Source: Schwartzia sp. (in: firmicutes)
GTDB taxonomy: Bacteria; Bacillota; Negativicutes; Selenomonadales; Selenomonadaceae
Assembly (NCBI GenBank): GCA_024691625.1
Contig: JAILNL010000206.1
Span: forward strand, 1-8,539
Reading direction: 5' to 3'
Length of the DNA: 8,539 bases
The stretch's first letter is position 1. Each line of letters opens with the position of its first letter. Positions 1-5,449 of the stretch are shown one piece after another. Under the pieces are notes generated by a model, which was given only the letters and a program-made list of their open reading frames with translations, was not told where the DNA came from and searched no databases. The position numbers and the translations under genes were made by a program.

Positions 1-1134
1 CACAGTGTCACCGTATATGATGAAGGAAAAAACATTGGCGGCAAGATGGAGCAGGTCATTCCGCGAAGCCGTATTCCTCACGACCTTCTGGAAAAAGAAC
101 TGCAGCGCATACAGGATATCGGCGTGAAATTCGTCACGGGCTGCCGCGTTGACCACGCGAAATTTGAAGCTCTGCGCACGGAGCACGACGCCCTTATCGT
201 GGCAACAGGCGGAACGAAATCCCGTTATTTCCCGTGGGAAGGAATCGAGCACCTCACCATGGGCTTAGACTTCCTTAAAAAAGTAAATGCGGGGGAGCAC
301 CCGAAGGTGGGCCGTCACGTGGTTGTCATCGGCGCGGGCAACTCGGGCATGGACGTTGCCTCCGACGCATACGAGCTGGGCGCGGAAAAGGTCACCCTCG
401 TAGACGTTCAGCGTCCTGCGGCGTTCCAGAAGGAAATTCACCGCATACTGGAGCTTGGCGGAAAAATCGTATGGCCCTTCGTCACCACGAAGATAACTCC
501 TGAGGGAATCTATGCGAAGGACGGACGCTTTATTGAAGCGGACCAGGTCATTGTTTCCATTGGCGAAGCCCCGGAAACACAGGATTTCCTGCCAGATGAC
601 CCTTCCATTAAAAAATTTCGCGAGGACTGGCTGGTGCCCAACGAAGAAAAAATGATTATGCCGGGCGTATTCGCGGCGGGTGACGTGGTGAAGCCGGGCC
701 GCCTTACGGACGCTATCGGCGACGGAATTCAGACGGCGCACTGCGTAGACCAGTTCGTACGCGGCGAGGCAATCACTCCTGTTGTCATGAAAAAGGTCAT
801 CCCCATGGAGCGCCTTTCGAGAGCATACTTTGAAAAGTGCCACCACTGCGACCTGCCGGACAATCCCGAGGAAGACCATAACCGCTGCGTGAGCTGCGGC
901 ACCTGCCGTGACTGCCGCATGTGTCTGAACTCCTGCCCCGAAAAGGCAATAACCCGAAATGCTCTGCCCGATGGTACGTGGGAATATGTATCCGACCCTG
1001 CAAAATGTATCGGCTGCGGCATCTGCGCGGGTGTATGCCCCTGCGGCGTATGGAGCCTTCAGGACAATCCTGAGCCTATCCACATGTACCGCACCTACGG
1101 CAAAGAAGATATGGAAAAGCGCCGCGCGCAGTAA
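1..1134 (+). CDS. FAD-dependent NAD(P) oxidoreductase with C-terminal dicluster ferredoxin domain (5' end missing)
   Basis: The reading frame is open from base 1, so the true start lies upstream; the first codons (HSVTVYDEGKNIGGKM) are the end of a first Rossmann beta-alpha unit typical of GltD-like flavoproteins. A second nucleotide-binding motif, VVVIGAGNSGMDVA, begins near base 322, and a PGVFAAGDV motif, the usual FAD-contacting strand, near 661. The C-terminus carries a cysteine-rich electron-transfer module: cysteine codons at 838, 847, 886, 895, 904, 913, 922 and 934, then a classical CxxCxxCxxxCP at 1006-1038 with one further Cys at 1042. This matches the known family in which NAD(P)H or reduced ferredoxin electrons pass through FAD to 4Fe-4S clusters, as in the small subunit of glutamate synthase and its relatives. 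The partner and substrate cannot be inferred from this fragment. The gene ends in TAA and is followed at once by a terminator, so it closes its operon. Local GC is high (41 of 60 bases in 301-360). Confidence 0.9.
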   Translation, partial: HSVTVYDEGKNIGGKMEQVIPRSRIPHDLLEKELQRIQDIGVKFVTGCRVDHAKFEALRTEHDALIVATGGTKSRYFPWEGIEHLTMGLDFLKKVNAGEHPKVGRHVVVIGAGNSGMDVASDAYELGAEKVTLVDVQRPAAFQKEIHRILELGGKIVWPFVTTKITPEGIYAKDGRFIEADQVIVSIGEAPETQDFLPDDPSIKKFREDWLVPNEEKMIMPGVFAAGDVVKPGRLTDAIGDGIQTAHCVDQFVRGEAITPVVMKKVIPMERLSRAYFEKCHHCDLPDNPEEDHNRCVSCGTCRDCRMCLNSCPEKAITRNALPDGTWEYVSDPAKCIGCGICAGVCPCGVWSLQDNPEPIHMYRTYGKEDMEKRRAQ

Positions 1135-1149
1135 TATAGACACTCCTCT

Positions 1150-1178
1150 AGAGCCTGCCTTTTTGGCAGGCTCTTTTT
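1150..1178 (+). terminator. Intrinsic terminator of the oxidoreductase operon
   Basis: A perfect 10-bp stem (1150-1159 AGAGCCTGCC with 1165-1174 GGCAGGCTCT) closes a five-T loop and is followed by four Ts. It begins 15 bases after the oxidoreductase stop codon. Confidence 0.93.
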
Positions 1179-1237
1179 AATGTTCTAATGTTTTGGAAAA
1201 TAATGTGGAAAGAACATGGAAGGATTCTTTAAAATAA

Positions 1238-1281
1238 TCTAATAAAATCCATGAATTTTTCTAATAAAACCGTGATAACAT
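1238..1281 (+). promoter_or_regulatory. Probable promoter region of the His-rich operon with a direct repeat
   Basis: TCTAATAAAA occurs at 1238-1247 and again at 1260-1269, 22 bp apart, about two helical turns. A third partial match (TTCTAATG) lies near 1183. Just downstream, TG-A-TAACAT at 1273-1281 is a possible extended -10 element, with only a weak -35 candidate (TGAATT at 1252-1257). The A+T-rich stretch between the terminator and the first His-rich gene must hold this operon's promoter. The exact boxes are uncertain, and the repeat as a regulator site is inference. Confidence 0.35.
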
Positions 1282-1311
1282 GACATTATCAACAGAAAGG
1301 AAGTGCATTGG

Positions 1312-1584
1312 ATGAGAAAAATTAGAAAAGAAATAATGGCAGGTGCATTCGGACTCATGGTTATCGGAGGAACGCTCCTGGGAACAACACATAGCACGGA
1401 AGCTGCTGAGATTACAGCGTTGGAACTTACATGCGGAGAAGTTTCAACGGAAAATGCTCTTACCATAAGCGTCAAGACTGATGGGCCGCATGAGGACGAG
1501 GAAAAGCATCATCACCGCCGTCCGCCTGCTCCACCGAAGGACCATGACCATCACCCGGAACATCATCATCACGACAAAGATTAA
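1312..1584 (+). CDS. Small secreted histidine-rich protein (paralogue 1)
   Basis: The protein has 90 residues. An N-terminal signal peptide is clear: basic MRKIRKE, a hydrophobic stretch of about residues 8-24, and a probable cleavage site at STEA/AE near residue 31. The mature part starts with a short ordinary segment (about 32-57, with one Cys at 41) and then becomes a tail rich in His, Asp, Glu and Pro, with 11 histidines between residues 60 and 87 including HHH and HHHH runs. Such tails usually bind Zn, Ni, Cu or other transition metals, but no enzymatic domain is seen. I chose ATG 1312 over the in-frame GTG at 1303 because GAAAGGAAG (1295-1303) is the ribosome binding site and the same site-to-ATG arrangement precedes the next gene. 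The next gene starts 44 bases downstream with no terminator between, so the two form an operon. I do not recognise a named family. Confidence 0.82.
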   Translation: MRKIRKEIMAGAFGLMVIGGTLLGTTHSTEAAEITALELTCGEVSTENALTISVKTDGPHEDEEKHHHRRPPAPPKDHDHHPEHHHHDKD

Positions 1585-1628
1585 GCAGTATCTGAGAACT
1601 ATTTATTCATTAGAAAGGAAGTGTCGAC

Positions 1629-2009
1629 ATGAAAAAATTAGGAAAGAATATGCTGACAGCCGCATTGGGATTGATGGTAGTAGGCGGAGCCCTGGTGGGA
1701 ACAATGCAGACCACGGAAGCTGCATCTGCTCCGCCCTCTCCGGGACTTTCACACGCACAGCACGTAATGGACAGGATTCACGACGACCATCGTAATTCAG
1801 ATGAAGCTGAAAAGCATCACGACCGAGAAGGAAAGCACAGAGACCATAGGGAAGACAGAAACCATGATGGACACCGTCCGGACTTTGAAAGAGACAGAGG
1901 ACATGGAGACCATCGTCCGCCTATGCCGCCACCGGGAGACTTCCACAGAGACGGACATGACAGAAACAATCACCCGCACCACGAAAGAAATAACGATAAC
2001 GACGAATAA
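1629..2009 (+). CDS. Small secreted histidine-rich protein (paralogue 2)
   Basis: The protein has 126 residues. Its first 33 residues match the upstream protein in pattern (MKKLGKNMLTAALGLMVVGG, then TTEAAS against STEAAE), so both carry the same kind of Sec signal peptide, cut near residue 31-33, and arose by tandem duplication. The mature part is different and longer: an almost uninterrupted low-complexity tail of His, Asp, Arg, Glu and Asn from about residue 42 to the end, with 17 histidines, plus a short proline patch (RPPMPPPGD, about 96-104). It looks disordered and hydrophilic. Metal chelation at or outside the cell surface is the simplest inference; binding of a polyanion or a structural role is also possible. 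AGAAAGGAAGTG lies just before ATG 1629. A strong terminator follows directly. Confidence 0.82.
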   Translation: MKKLGKNMLTAALGLMVVGGALVGTMQTTEAASAPPSPGLSHAQHVMDRIHDDHRNSDEAEKHHDREGKHRDHREDRNHDGHRPDFERDRGHGDHRPPMPPPGDFHRDGHDRNNHPHHERNNDNDE

Positions 2010-2010
2010 A

Positions 2011-2043
2011 ACAAAAGCCGCTGCCTCGCGCAGCGGCTTTTGT
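2011..2043 (+). terminator. Intrinsic terminator after the His-rich operon
   Basis: A perfect 13-bp stem (2011-2023 with 2031-2043), extendable by one C-G pair, closes a five-base loop. The right arm carries GGCTTTTGT and the left arm ACAAAAGCC, so the structure can terminate transcription in either direction. Confidence 0.88.
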
Positions 2044-2096
2044 CATCTCATGTAGTCTTTTGGGAAGTTTAGATGCAAAATAAATATTTGCGATTA

Positions 2097-2125
2097 TTGA
2101 ATCAAGATATGTATTGTGTTATGCT
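2097..2125 (+). promoter_or_regulatory. Promoter of the putative antitoxin RNA
   Basis: TTGAAT (2097-2102) and TATGCT (2120-2125) are separated by exactly 17 bp, and TGT directly before the -10 gives an extended -10 (TGnTATGCT). The predicted transcription start is near 2132. No ORF of note begins downstream on this strand, which points to a noncoding RNA. Confidence 0.65.
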
Positions 2126-2131
2126 TTAGGT

Positions 2132-2220
2132 AAAGAAAAGGTGCTGCCGGTAGACGGCCGCCCGGATTACATTGCAGAATGACCGCTCAGTTTCCTAGGC
2201 CGAGGCGGTCATTTCTGTTT
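2132..2220 (+). ncRNA. Putative type I antitoxin RNA, convergent with a small hydrophobic peptide gene
   Basis: The predicted transcript of about 90 nt starts at the promoter at 2097-2125, contains a small GCCG/CGGC hairpin (2146-2158), and ends in a strong hairpin. There AATGACCGCT (2178-2187) pairs with AGGCGGTCATT (2203-2213), and the stem extends to 2175 and 2217 with one bulge; TTTCTGTTT follows. The 3' end overlaps, in antisense, the stop codon and 3' region of the minus-strand peptide ORF. A short RNA converging on the 3' end of a small membrane-peptide gene is the known architecture of TxpA/RatA and related type I toxin-antitoxin pairs. RNA and function are inferred from promoter, hairpin and layout only. 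Confidence 0.5.
2175..2217. terminator. Hairpin shared by the antitoxin RNA and the 3' end of the toxin-like ORF
   Basis: CAG-AATGACCGC (2175-2186) pairs with GCGGTCATT-T-CTG (2205-2217), giving 12 pairs with one bulged T and a loop containing CAGTTTCCTAGGCCG. On the plus strand it is followed by a T-rich tract, so it should terminate the short RNA. On the minus strand no T tract follows, so the toxin-like mRNA may run through and gain antisense overlap. Confidence 0.65.
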
Positions 2221-2304
2221 ATTGGCATTGTTGCCAAGCATATATCCGAGTGCGAATATCGCAGCAGTATATCCGAGAACGGATAAAAGCTCTGATATCG
2301 ACAA
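2209..2304 (-). CDS. Small hydrophobic holin-like or type I toxin-like peptide
   Basis: Reading the minus strand gives a 31-residue peptide starting LSISELLSVLGYTAAIFALG and ending YMLGNNANKQK, stop at 2209-2211. It is one membrane-spanning helix (about residues 6-23) with a short polar, lysine-containing tail, the usual shape of single-span type I toxins and of proteins annotated as putative holin-like toxins. The start is uncertain. AGGAGG (complement of 2316-2321) precedes a TTG at 2304 by 11 bases and an out-of-frame ATG at 2309 by 6 bases. There is no in-frame ATG before the upstream stop. Either TTG is used, or a 1-base deletion just after an original ATG has shifted the frame. TTGACA on the minus strand (complement of 2349-2354) is a possible -35, but the -10 is poor. 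Family assignment rests on shape and context. Confidence 0.5.
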   Translation of the reverse strand: MSISELLSVLGYTAAIFALGYMLGNNANKQK

Positions 2305-2388
2305 GGCATCAGCTCCCTCCTTTGAAAGATTCCCGTTAGGGTTTCTATGTCAACGATGGGTCACAGTCCCTCCGCAGAGGGCCTTGCC

Positions 2389-2495
2389 CCCGCGACCCCT
2401 GCTTAACGCCCTTCGGGCTGCTTTTGCTTCAGCCGCGCGGGAACCTAAGTATGCTTTGCTACGATACTGCCGACCGCGTCAAATGGTATCGGTAA
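2389..2495 (+). repeat. Left arm of an imperfect inverted duplication
   Basis: This stretch is partly repeated in inverted orientation at about 2671-2775. The best blocks are 2428-2444, matching the reverse complement of 2717-2733 at 16 of 17 positions, and 2405-2419, matching the reverse complement of 2740-2754 at 14 of 15. CCGCGTC at 2474-2480 has its inverse at 2681-2687 at a similar spacing. Small hairpins lie in and around the arm (2368-2381, 2408-2418). No credible gene is seen between 2340 and 2520. Confidence 0.6.
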
Positions 2496-2522
2496 ACTCC
2501 TTCCGGCGCTGCGCGCCAAACT

Positions 2523-2541
2523 AACATGCCATCGGCATGTT
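2523..2541. repeat. Short perfect palindrome
   Basis: AACATGCC (2523-2530) and GGCATGTT (2534-2541) form a perfect 8-bp stem with a 3-base loop. Just before it, GGCGC/GCGCC (2505-2517) forms another small hairpin. No T tract follows either, so neither looks like a terminator. Confidence 0.6.
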
Positions 2542-2558
2542 GACACCTCATAGAGGAT

Positions 2559-2661
2559 ACTCCCTCCGTCACGCTTTCAGCGTGCCACCTCCCTCCATGA
2601 GGGAGGCAGTTAAAGCCCCACTCTCGGAGGGGGGTGACAGCCAAAGGCTGTCGGGGGGAGT
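2559..2661. repeat. 103-bp multi-hairpin dispersed-repeat element (REP/MITE-like)
   Basis: The ends ACTCCCTCCG (2559-2568) and CGGGGGGAGT (2652-2661) pair over 10 bp with one G-T. Inside are nested perfect hairpins: CACGCT/AGCGTG (2570-2584), CCTCCCTC/GAGGGAGG (2588-2606) and GACAGCC/GGCTGTC (2636-2652), the last overlapping the outer stem by one base. Elements built on CTCCCTC and GGGGGAG ends with internal hairpins are, as I recall, scattered through intergenic regions of gut Firmicutes genomes. No transposase is present here, so any mobility would depend on factors elsewhere. Confidence 0.72.
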
Positions 2662-2670
2662 AAGCTCAAA

Positions 2671-2775
2671 CGGATTCCTCGACGCGGCCGGATAAATTTT
2701 GCAACATATCTCAGCAGTTCCCACGCGGCTGAAAGAACAAGCCCGCAGGGCGTTGGCAAGGGCAAGGGGCGGCTG
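2671..2775 (-). repeat. Right arm of the imperfect inverted duplication
   Basis: Read on the minus strand this resembles 2389-2495: the same order of blocks (AACGCCCT.CGGGCT, then TTCAGCCGCG.GGGAAC, then CCGCGTC) with substitutions and small gaps. The two arms enclose the 103-bp multi-hairpin element, giving a composite inverted structure of nearly 390 bp. Confidence 0.6.
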
Positions 2776-2818
2776 CGAGCCCCTTGTGGGGAAGTGCGAA
2801 GGGGCAAAGCCCCTTCGC
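2763..2818. repeat. Two adjacent GC-rich hairpins
   Basis: CAAGGGGC/GCCCCTTG (2763-2770 with 2779-2786) is followed by a perfect 10-bp stem, GCGAAGGGGC/GCCCCTTCGC (2796-2805 with 2809-2818), with an AAA loop. Neither has a T tract on the plus strand. They probably belong to the same repeat family as the neighbouring arms. Confidence 0.65.
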
Positions 2819-2876
2819 GATAAAACTTTAAGGCCCATGTTGTTTTTTCTGCTGTTTAGGGCATGTATATAAATAG

Positions 2877-2919
2877 AAGGAGCATCTTTTGCTGTGAACG
2901 ACAGCAAAGGGTGCTCCTT
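2877..2919. terminator. Long hairpin, possible bidirectional terminator
   Basis: Bases 2877-2895 pair with 2901-2919 over 19 positions, two of them G-T pairs, around the loop GAACG. The tracts that follow on either strand (TTATGTTT on plus, CTATTTATA on minus) are only moderately T-rich. No gene clearly ends here, so this may instead be a structured RNA or repeat remnant that insulates the downstream methyltransferase gene. Confidence 0.5.
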
Positions 2920-2938
2920 TATGTTTGGGAAAATTTCT

Positions 2939-3055
2939 GAAACGTATAGCTTTCTGAACAAAATTTTGAAACGGTTGAATCCTCAATGGTTTTAAGGGTT
3001 CATCAGAATTTATTATAGCATAATCCGTCGTTCCGAAACGTATAGTTTTTTGAAC
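2939..3055 (+). repeat. 21-bp direct repeat flanking the methyltransferase promoter region
   Basis: Bases 2939-2959 and 3035-3055 are the same 21-bp sequence, GAAACGTATAG then YTTTYTGAAC, with two C/T differences. The copies are 96 bp apart in the same orientation; a partial third (GAAACGG) starts at 2968. The A+T-rich segment between them (TATTATAGCATAAT at 3011-3024) is the best place for the methyltransferase promoter, although I see no good -35. The second copy ends 17 bases before the TTG start. Operator sites for autoregulation would fit, but this is inference. Confidence 0.6.
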
Positions 3056-3072
3056 GCAAAGGGGCGCGGATT

Positions 3073-4227
3073 TTGGCTGATAATACTAGCCTGGGCGCGG
3101 CAAAGAGCGCCAAAAACGATGAGTTTTACACGCAGTACAGCGATATCGAGGCGGAGATGAACGCCTATGTAGGGGATAATCCCGACGTTTTTCGGGGAAA
3201 GACGATTCTTTTGCCCTGTGATGACCCTGAGTGGTCGAACTTCACGAAATACTTTGCGACGAATTTTGAACGCTTCGGACTGAAAAAGCTGATTTCAACG
3301 TCCTATGCGAAGGGCGCAGGAAACAAGCAGCTTACGCTTTTTGAGGAAGAATCTCCGCTTTACGACGCGAAAAAGCATAAAACAAAAGGCAAACTCTTTA
3401 CGTTGACCCGTGATAAAGATAAATCTGGCAATATTGACACAGACGATATTGAGTTTACCGGCTATCTTAAGGGTGACGGCGATTTTCGCTCGAAGGAAGT
3501 CTGCAAGCTCCGTGATGAAGCGGATATTATCATCACGAATCCACCCTTTTCATTGTTTCGTGAGTTCTTGGCGTGGATTATGGAAGCTAAGAAACAGTTT
3601 GTAATCATAGGGAATCAAAACGCTATTACATACAAAGAAGTATTTCCTTTGTTACAAAGTAATGAAATATGGCTAGGAGCTCCTTTTCCGTCTGGGAATG
3701 CTTATTTCAATGTTCCTGAGGGCGCAGATGTTTCCGTATATGCTAAAGGTGTGTATGATCCTGCAACAAAGCAACTTCACTTTAGAAATTGTCGTTGGTT
3801 TACTAATCTTGATTATGGGGCACGCCATGAGTTGCTTATGCTTGATACAATGGAGCATAATCTGAAGTTCAATAAAAAGCTAAAAAAGAAATTGGAATAT
3901 GATTTTGGGAGCAATGTATACCCTAGCTATGATAATTATGATGCTATGGAAGTGCCTTTTACAGAATGTATCCCTTCAGATTATGAGGGGATAATTGGAG
4001 TTCCCGTTACGTTTTTGGATAAATATAACCCCGAACAATTTGAAATAGTTGGAAGAGATGGGGATTTAGATTTATCAATTCAGTATGATTTTTTTACCCC
4101 GCCATCAGATGAAGATGCGTCTAAATATAAAAAAGCAAACAAAACTTGGCGGATTCAAAATGCGTATTTTGTTAAGGACGGAAAAGCTAAAACCTCGTAC
4201 AAAAGATTATTCATAAAAAGAAGGTAA
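3073..4227 (+). CDS. EcoRI-family adenine-specific DNA methyltransferase
   Basis: The 384-residue protein resembles the EcoRI modification methylase family: KSAKNDEFYTQYSDIEAEMN near the N-terminus (residues 11-30), PCDDPEWSNFTKYFA (48-62) and the catalytic motif NPPF (156-159, in DIIITNPPFSLF). Such enzymes transfer a methyl group from S-adenosylmethionine to the N6 of adenine in a short target. The start is TTG at 3073, with AAAGGGG eight bases upstream. An upstream in-frame TAG at 3043 rules out a longer gene, and the first internal ATG (residue 29) would remove the conserved FYTQY segment. Base use changes inside the gene: the first 470 bases resemble the neighbours (29 of 60 G+C in 3121-3180), whereas about 3590-4227 is AT-rich (18 of 60 in 3601-3660, 16 of 60 in 3841-3900), suggesting a mosaic. 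It is five bases from the DUF262-HNH gene and surely cotranscribed. The target sequence is unknown. Confidence 0.9.
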   Translation: MADNTSLGAAKSAKNDEFYTQYSDIEAEMNAYVGDNPDVFRGKTILLPCDDPEWSNFTKYFATNFERFGLKKLISTSYAKGAGNKQLTLFEEESPLYDAKKHKTKGKLFTLTRDKDKSGNIDTDDIEFTGYLKGDGDFRSKEVCKLRDEADIIITNPPFSLFREFLAWIMEAKKQFVIIGNQNAITYKEVFPLLQSNEIWLGAPFPSGNAYFNVPEGADVSVYAKGVYDPATKQLHFRNCRWFTNLDYGARHELLMLDTMEHNLKFNKKLKKKLEYDFGSNVYPSYDNYDAMEVPFTECIPSDYEGIIGVPVTFLDKYNPEQFEIVGRDGDLDLSIQYDFFTPPSDEDASKYKKANKTWRIQNAYFVKDGKAKTSYKRLFIKRR

Positions 4228-4232
4228 TCTAA

Positions 4233-5399
4233 ATGAAAACCACGCTTCACACGGATTGGACAGTCGGTGACATCTGCAAGGGCTTCATATTCGACAAGAA
4301 CGAAGGCAAAGGTCTTTTTGGTTTGGGCGGAAAGCTCATCATTCAGCCTGAGTATCAGCGGAACTATATCTACGGCGACGGTAAAAAAGACGTTGCTGTA
4401 GTGGAATCGCTGCTGAAAAAATATCCTCTCGGCATTATCTATTTCGTCAAAAATAAGGACGGTATGTACGAGGTCTTGGACGGACAGCAGCGTATCACCT
4501 CCTTTGCCCGTTTTGTAAATAACTCATGGCCTTTTGCCGTGAATTGGAACGGTAAGCCACGCTATTTTACCAGTCTTGAAAAAGACGAGCAGGAGCGTAT
4601 CACCGGGGCGCAGCTTACGATTTACGTCTGTGAGGGCGAGCCGTCGGAGATACAGGAATGGTTCGAAATAATCAATATTGCCAATGTTCCGTTGGTGAAG
4701 CAGGAGCTTCGCAACGCGTCTTATCACGGCCCATTTGTGACGAAGGCACGCGCTGTTTTTGCGAATACAGGCAACGCGAACATGAACCGTTGGCAGACCT
4801 ACGCAAAGGGAGACCCGAAACGTCAAGCTATTCTTGAGGCGGCGCTGGATTGGGTGAGTGGCGGAGACATTGACGGTTACATGGCGAAGCACCGCTATGA
4901 TACGAATATTGCTGAGCTGACAAATCACTTTGAGACCGTCGTTAATTGGATTGATTCGATTTTTGATTACACGGGGAGTGAAGTTTGCGGACAGGAATGG
5001 GGACGGCTTTATAGCGAGTATCACACGAAAGCATTTGAAAAGGATAAAGTCACGGAGCGGGTGGAGGAGCTTTTGGGAGACCCACAGGTGACGAACAATC
5101 GCGGAATATTTGAGTATATCCTTGGCGGTGAGGAAAATACCTCGCTTTTGAATGTGCGTGTTTTCGATGAAAAGACGAAAAAAGCGGTGTACGATAAACA
5201 GACAAAGGAAGCAAAGGCAAAAGGCGTTTCCAACTGCCCTTATTGCGCTATGGGCAAGGATAGCAACAAGATAAGGATTTATAAGCAGAACGAAATGGAC
5301 GCTGACCATGTAACCGCATGGAGCAAAGGCGGCAAAACCGACGCGAAAAACTGCCAAATGCTTTGCAAAACACATAATCGGGCAAAAGGAAATAAGTAA
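4233..5399 (+). CDS. DUF262 and HNH nuclease protein, likely restriction partner of the methyltransferase
   Basis: The 388-residue protein has two recognisable parts. The N-terminal half is a DUF262 (GmrS-like, ParB/Srx-fold) domain: QPEYQRNY (38-45), [10 protein letters not shown] (81-90, with the hallmark DGQQR) and the FxxIN-like segment [12 protein letters not shown] (143-154). DUF262 domains in GmrSD and BrxU couple nucleotide hydrolysis to DNA cleavage. The C-terminus is an HNH endonuclease: CPYC (335-338), DADH (356-359), WSKGG (363-367), N373 and [11 protein letters not shown] (377-387), with the cysteine pairs CPYC and C374/C378 possibly binding a structural Zn. The ATG is set by AAGG eight bases upstream, overlapping the end of the methyltransferase gene. 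Known DUF262-HNH proteins often attack modified DNA; the tight pairing with a methyltransferase suggests instead that methylation protects the host from this nuclease. That role is inference. Confidence 0.87.
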   Translation: MKTTLHTDWTVGDICKGFIFDKNEGKGLFGLGGKLIIQPEYQRNYIYGDGKKDVAVVESLLKKYPLGIIYFVKNKDGMYEVLDGQQRITSFARFVNNSWPFAVNWNGKPRYFTSLEKDEQERITGAQLTIYVCEGEPSEIQEWFEIINIANVPLVKQELRNASYHGPFVTKARAVFANTGNANMNRWQTYAKGDPKRQAILEAALDWVSGGDIDGYMAKHRYDTNIAELTNHFETVVNWIDSIFDYTGSEVCGQEWGRLYSEYHTKAFEKDKVTERVEELLGDPQVTNNRGIFEYILGGEENTSLLNVRVFDEKTKKAVYDKQTKEAKAKGVSNCPYCAMGKDSNKIRIYKQNEMDADHVTAWSKGGKTDAKNCQMLCKTHNRAKGNK

Positions 5400-5402
5400 A
5401 AA

Positions 5403-5411
5403 TGCTATAAT
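5403..5411 (+). promoter_or_regulatory. Extended -10 promoter of the small HTH gene
   Basis: TGC-TATAAT (5403-5411) is a perfect extended -10 element, lying just past the stop codon of the nuclease gene. No matching -35 is visible at 17 bp, which extended -10 promoters can do without. The HTH start codon lies 38 bases downstream. Confidence 0.6.
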
Positions 5412-5449
5412 AGCAGTAGTTATTGTCTGATTGAAAGGGGCAAAGTAAA

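Noticed and set aside
265..1143. Long minus-strand ORF (292 codons) opposite the oxidoreductase
   Set aside because: It lies wholly within the conserved oxidoreductase gene, shows no domain motifs, and is a composition effect of the GC-rich coding strand.
1303..1311. GTG at 1303 as start of the first His-rich gene
   Set aside because: It overlaps the ribosome binding site. ATG 1312 has the right spacing and aligns with the paralogue's start.
2222..2524. Plus-strand ORF of 100 codons
   Set aside because: It is antisense to the toxin-like ORF and then reads through palindromes of the inverted arm; no ribosome binding site or domain is seen.
2569..2961. Minus-strand ORF of 130 codons
   Set aside because: It runs through the palindromic repeats and the long hairpin, has no ribosome binding site or recognisable domain, and reads the repeats as protein.
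4524..5375. Minus-strand ORF of 283 codons opposite the DUF262-HNH gene
   Set aside because: The plus-strand gene has clear DUF262 and HNH motifs with a good start; the antisense frame has none.
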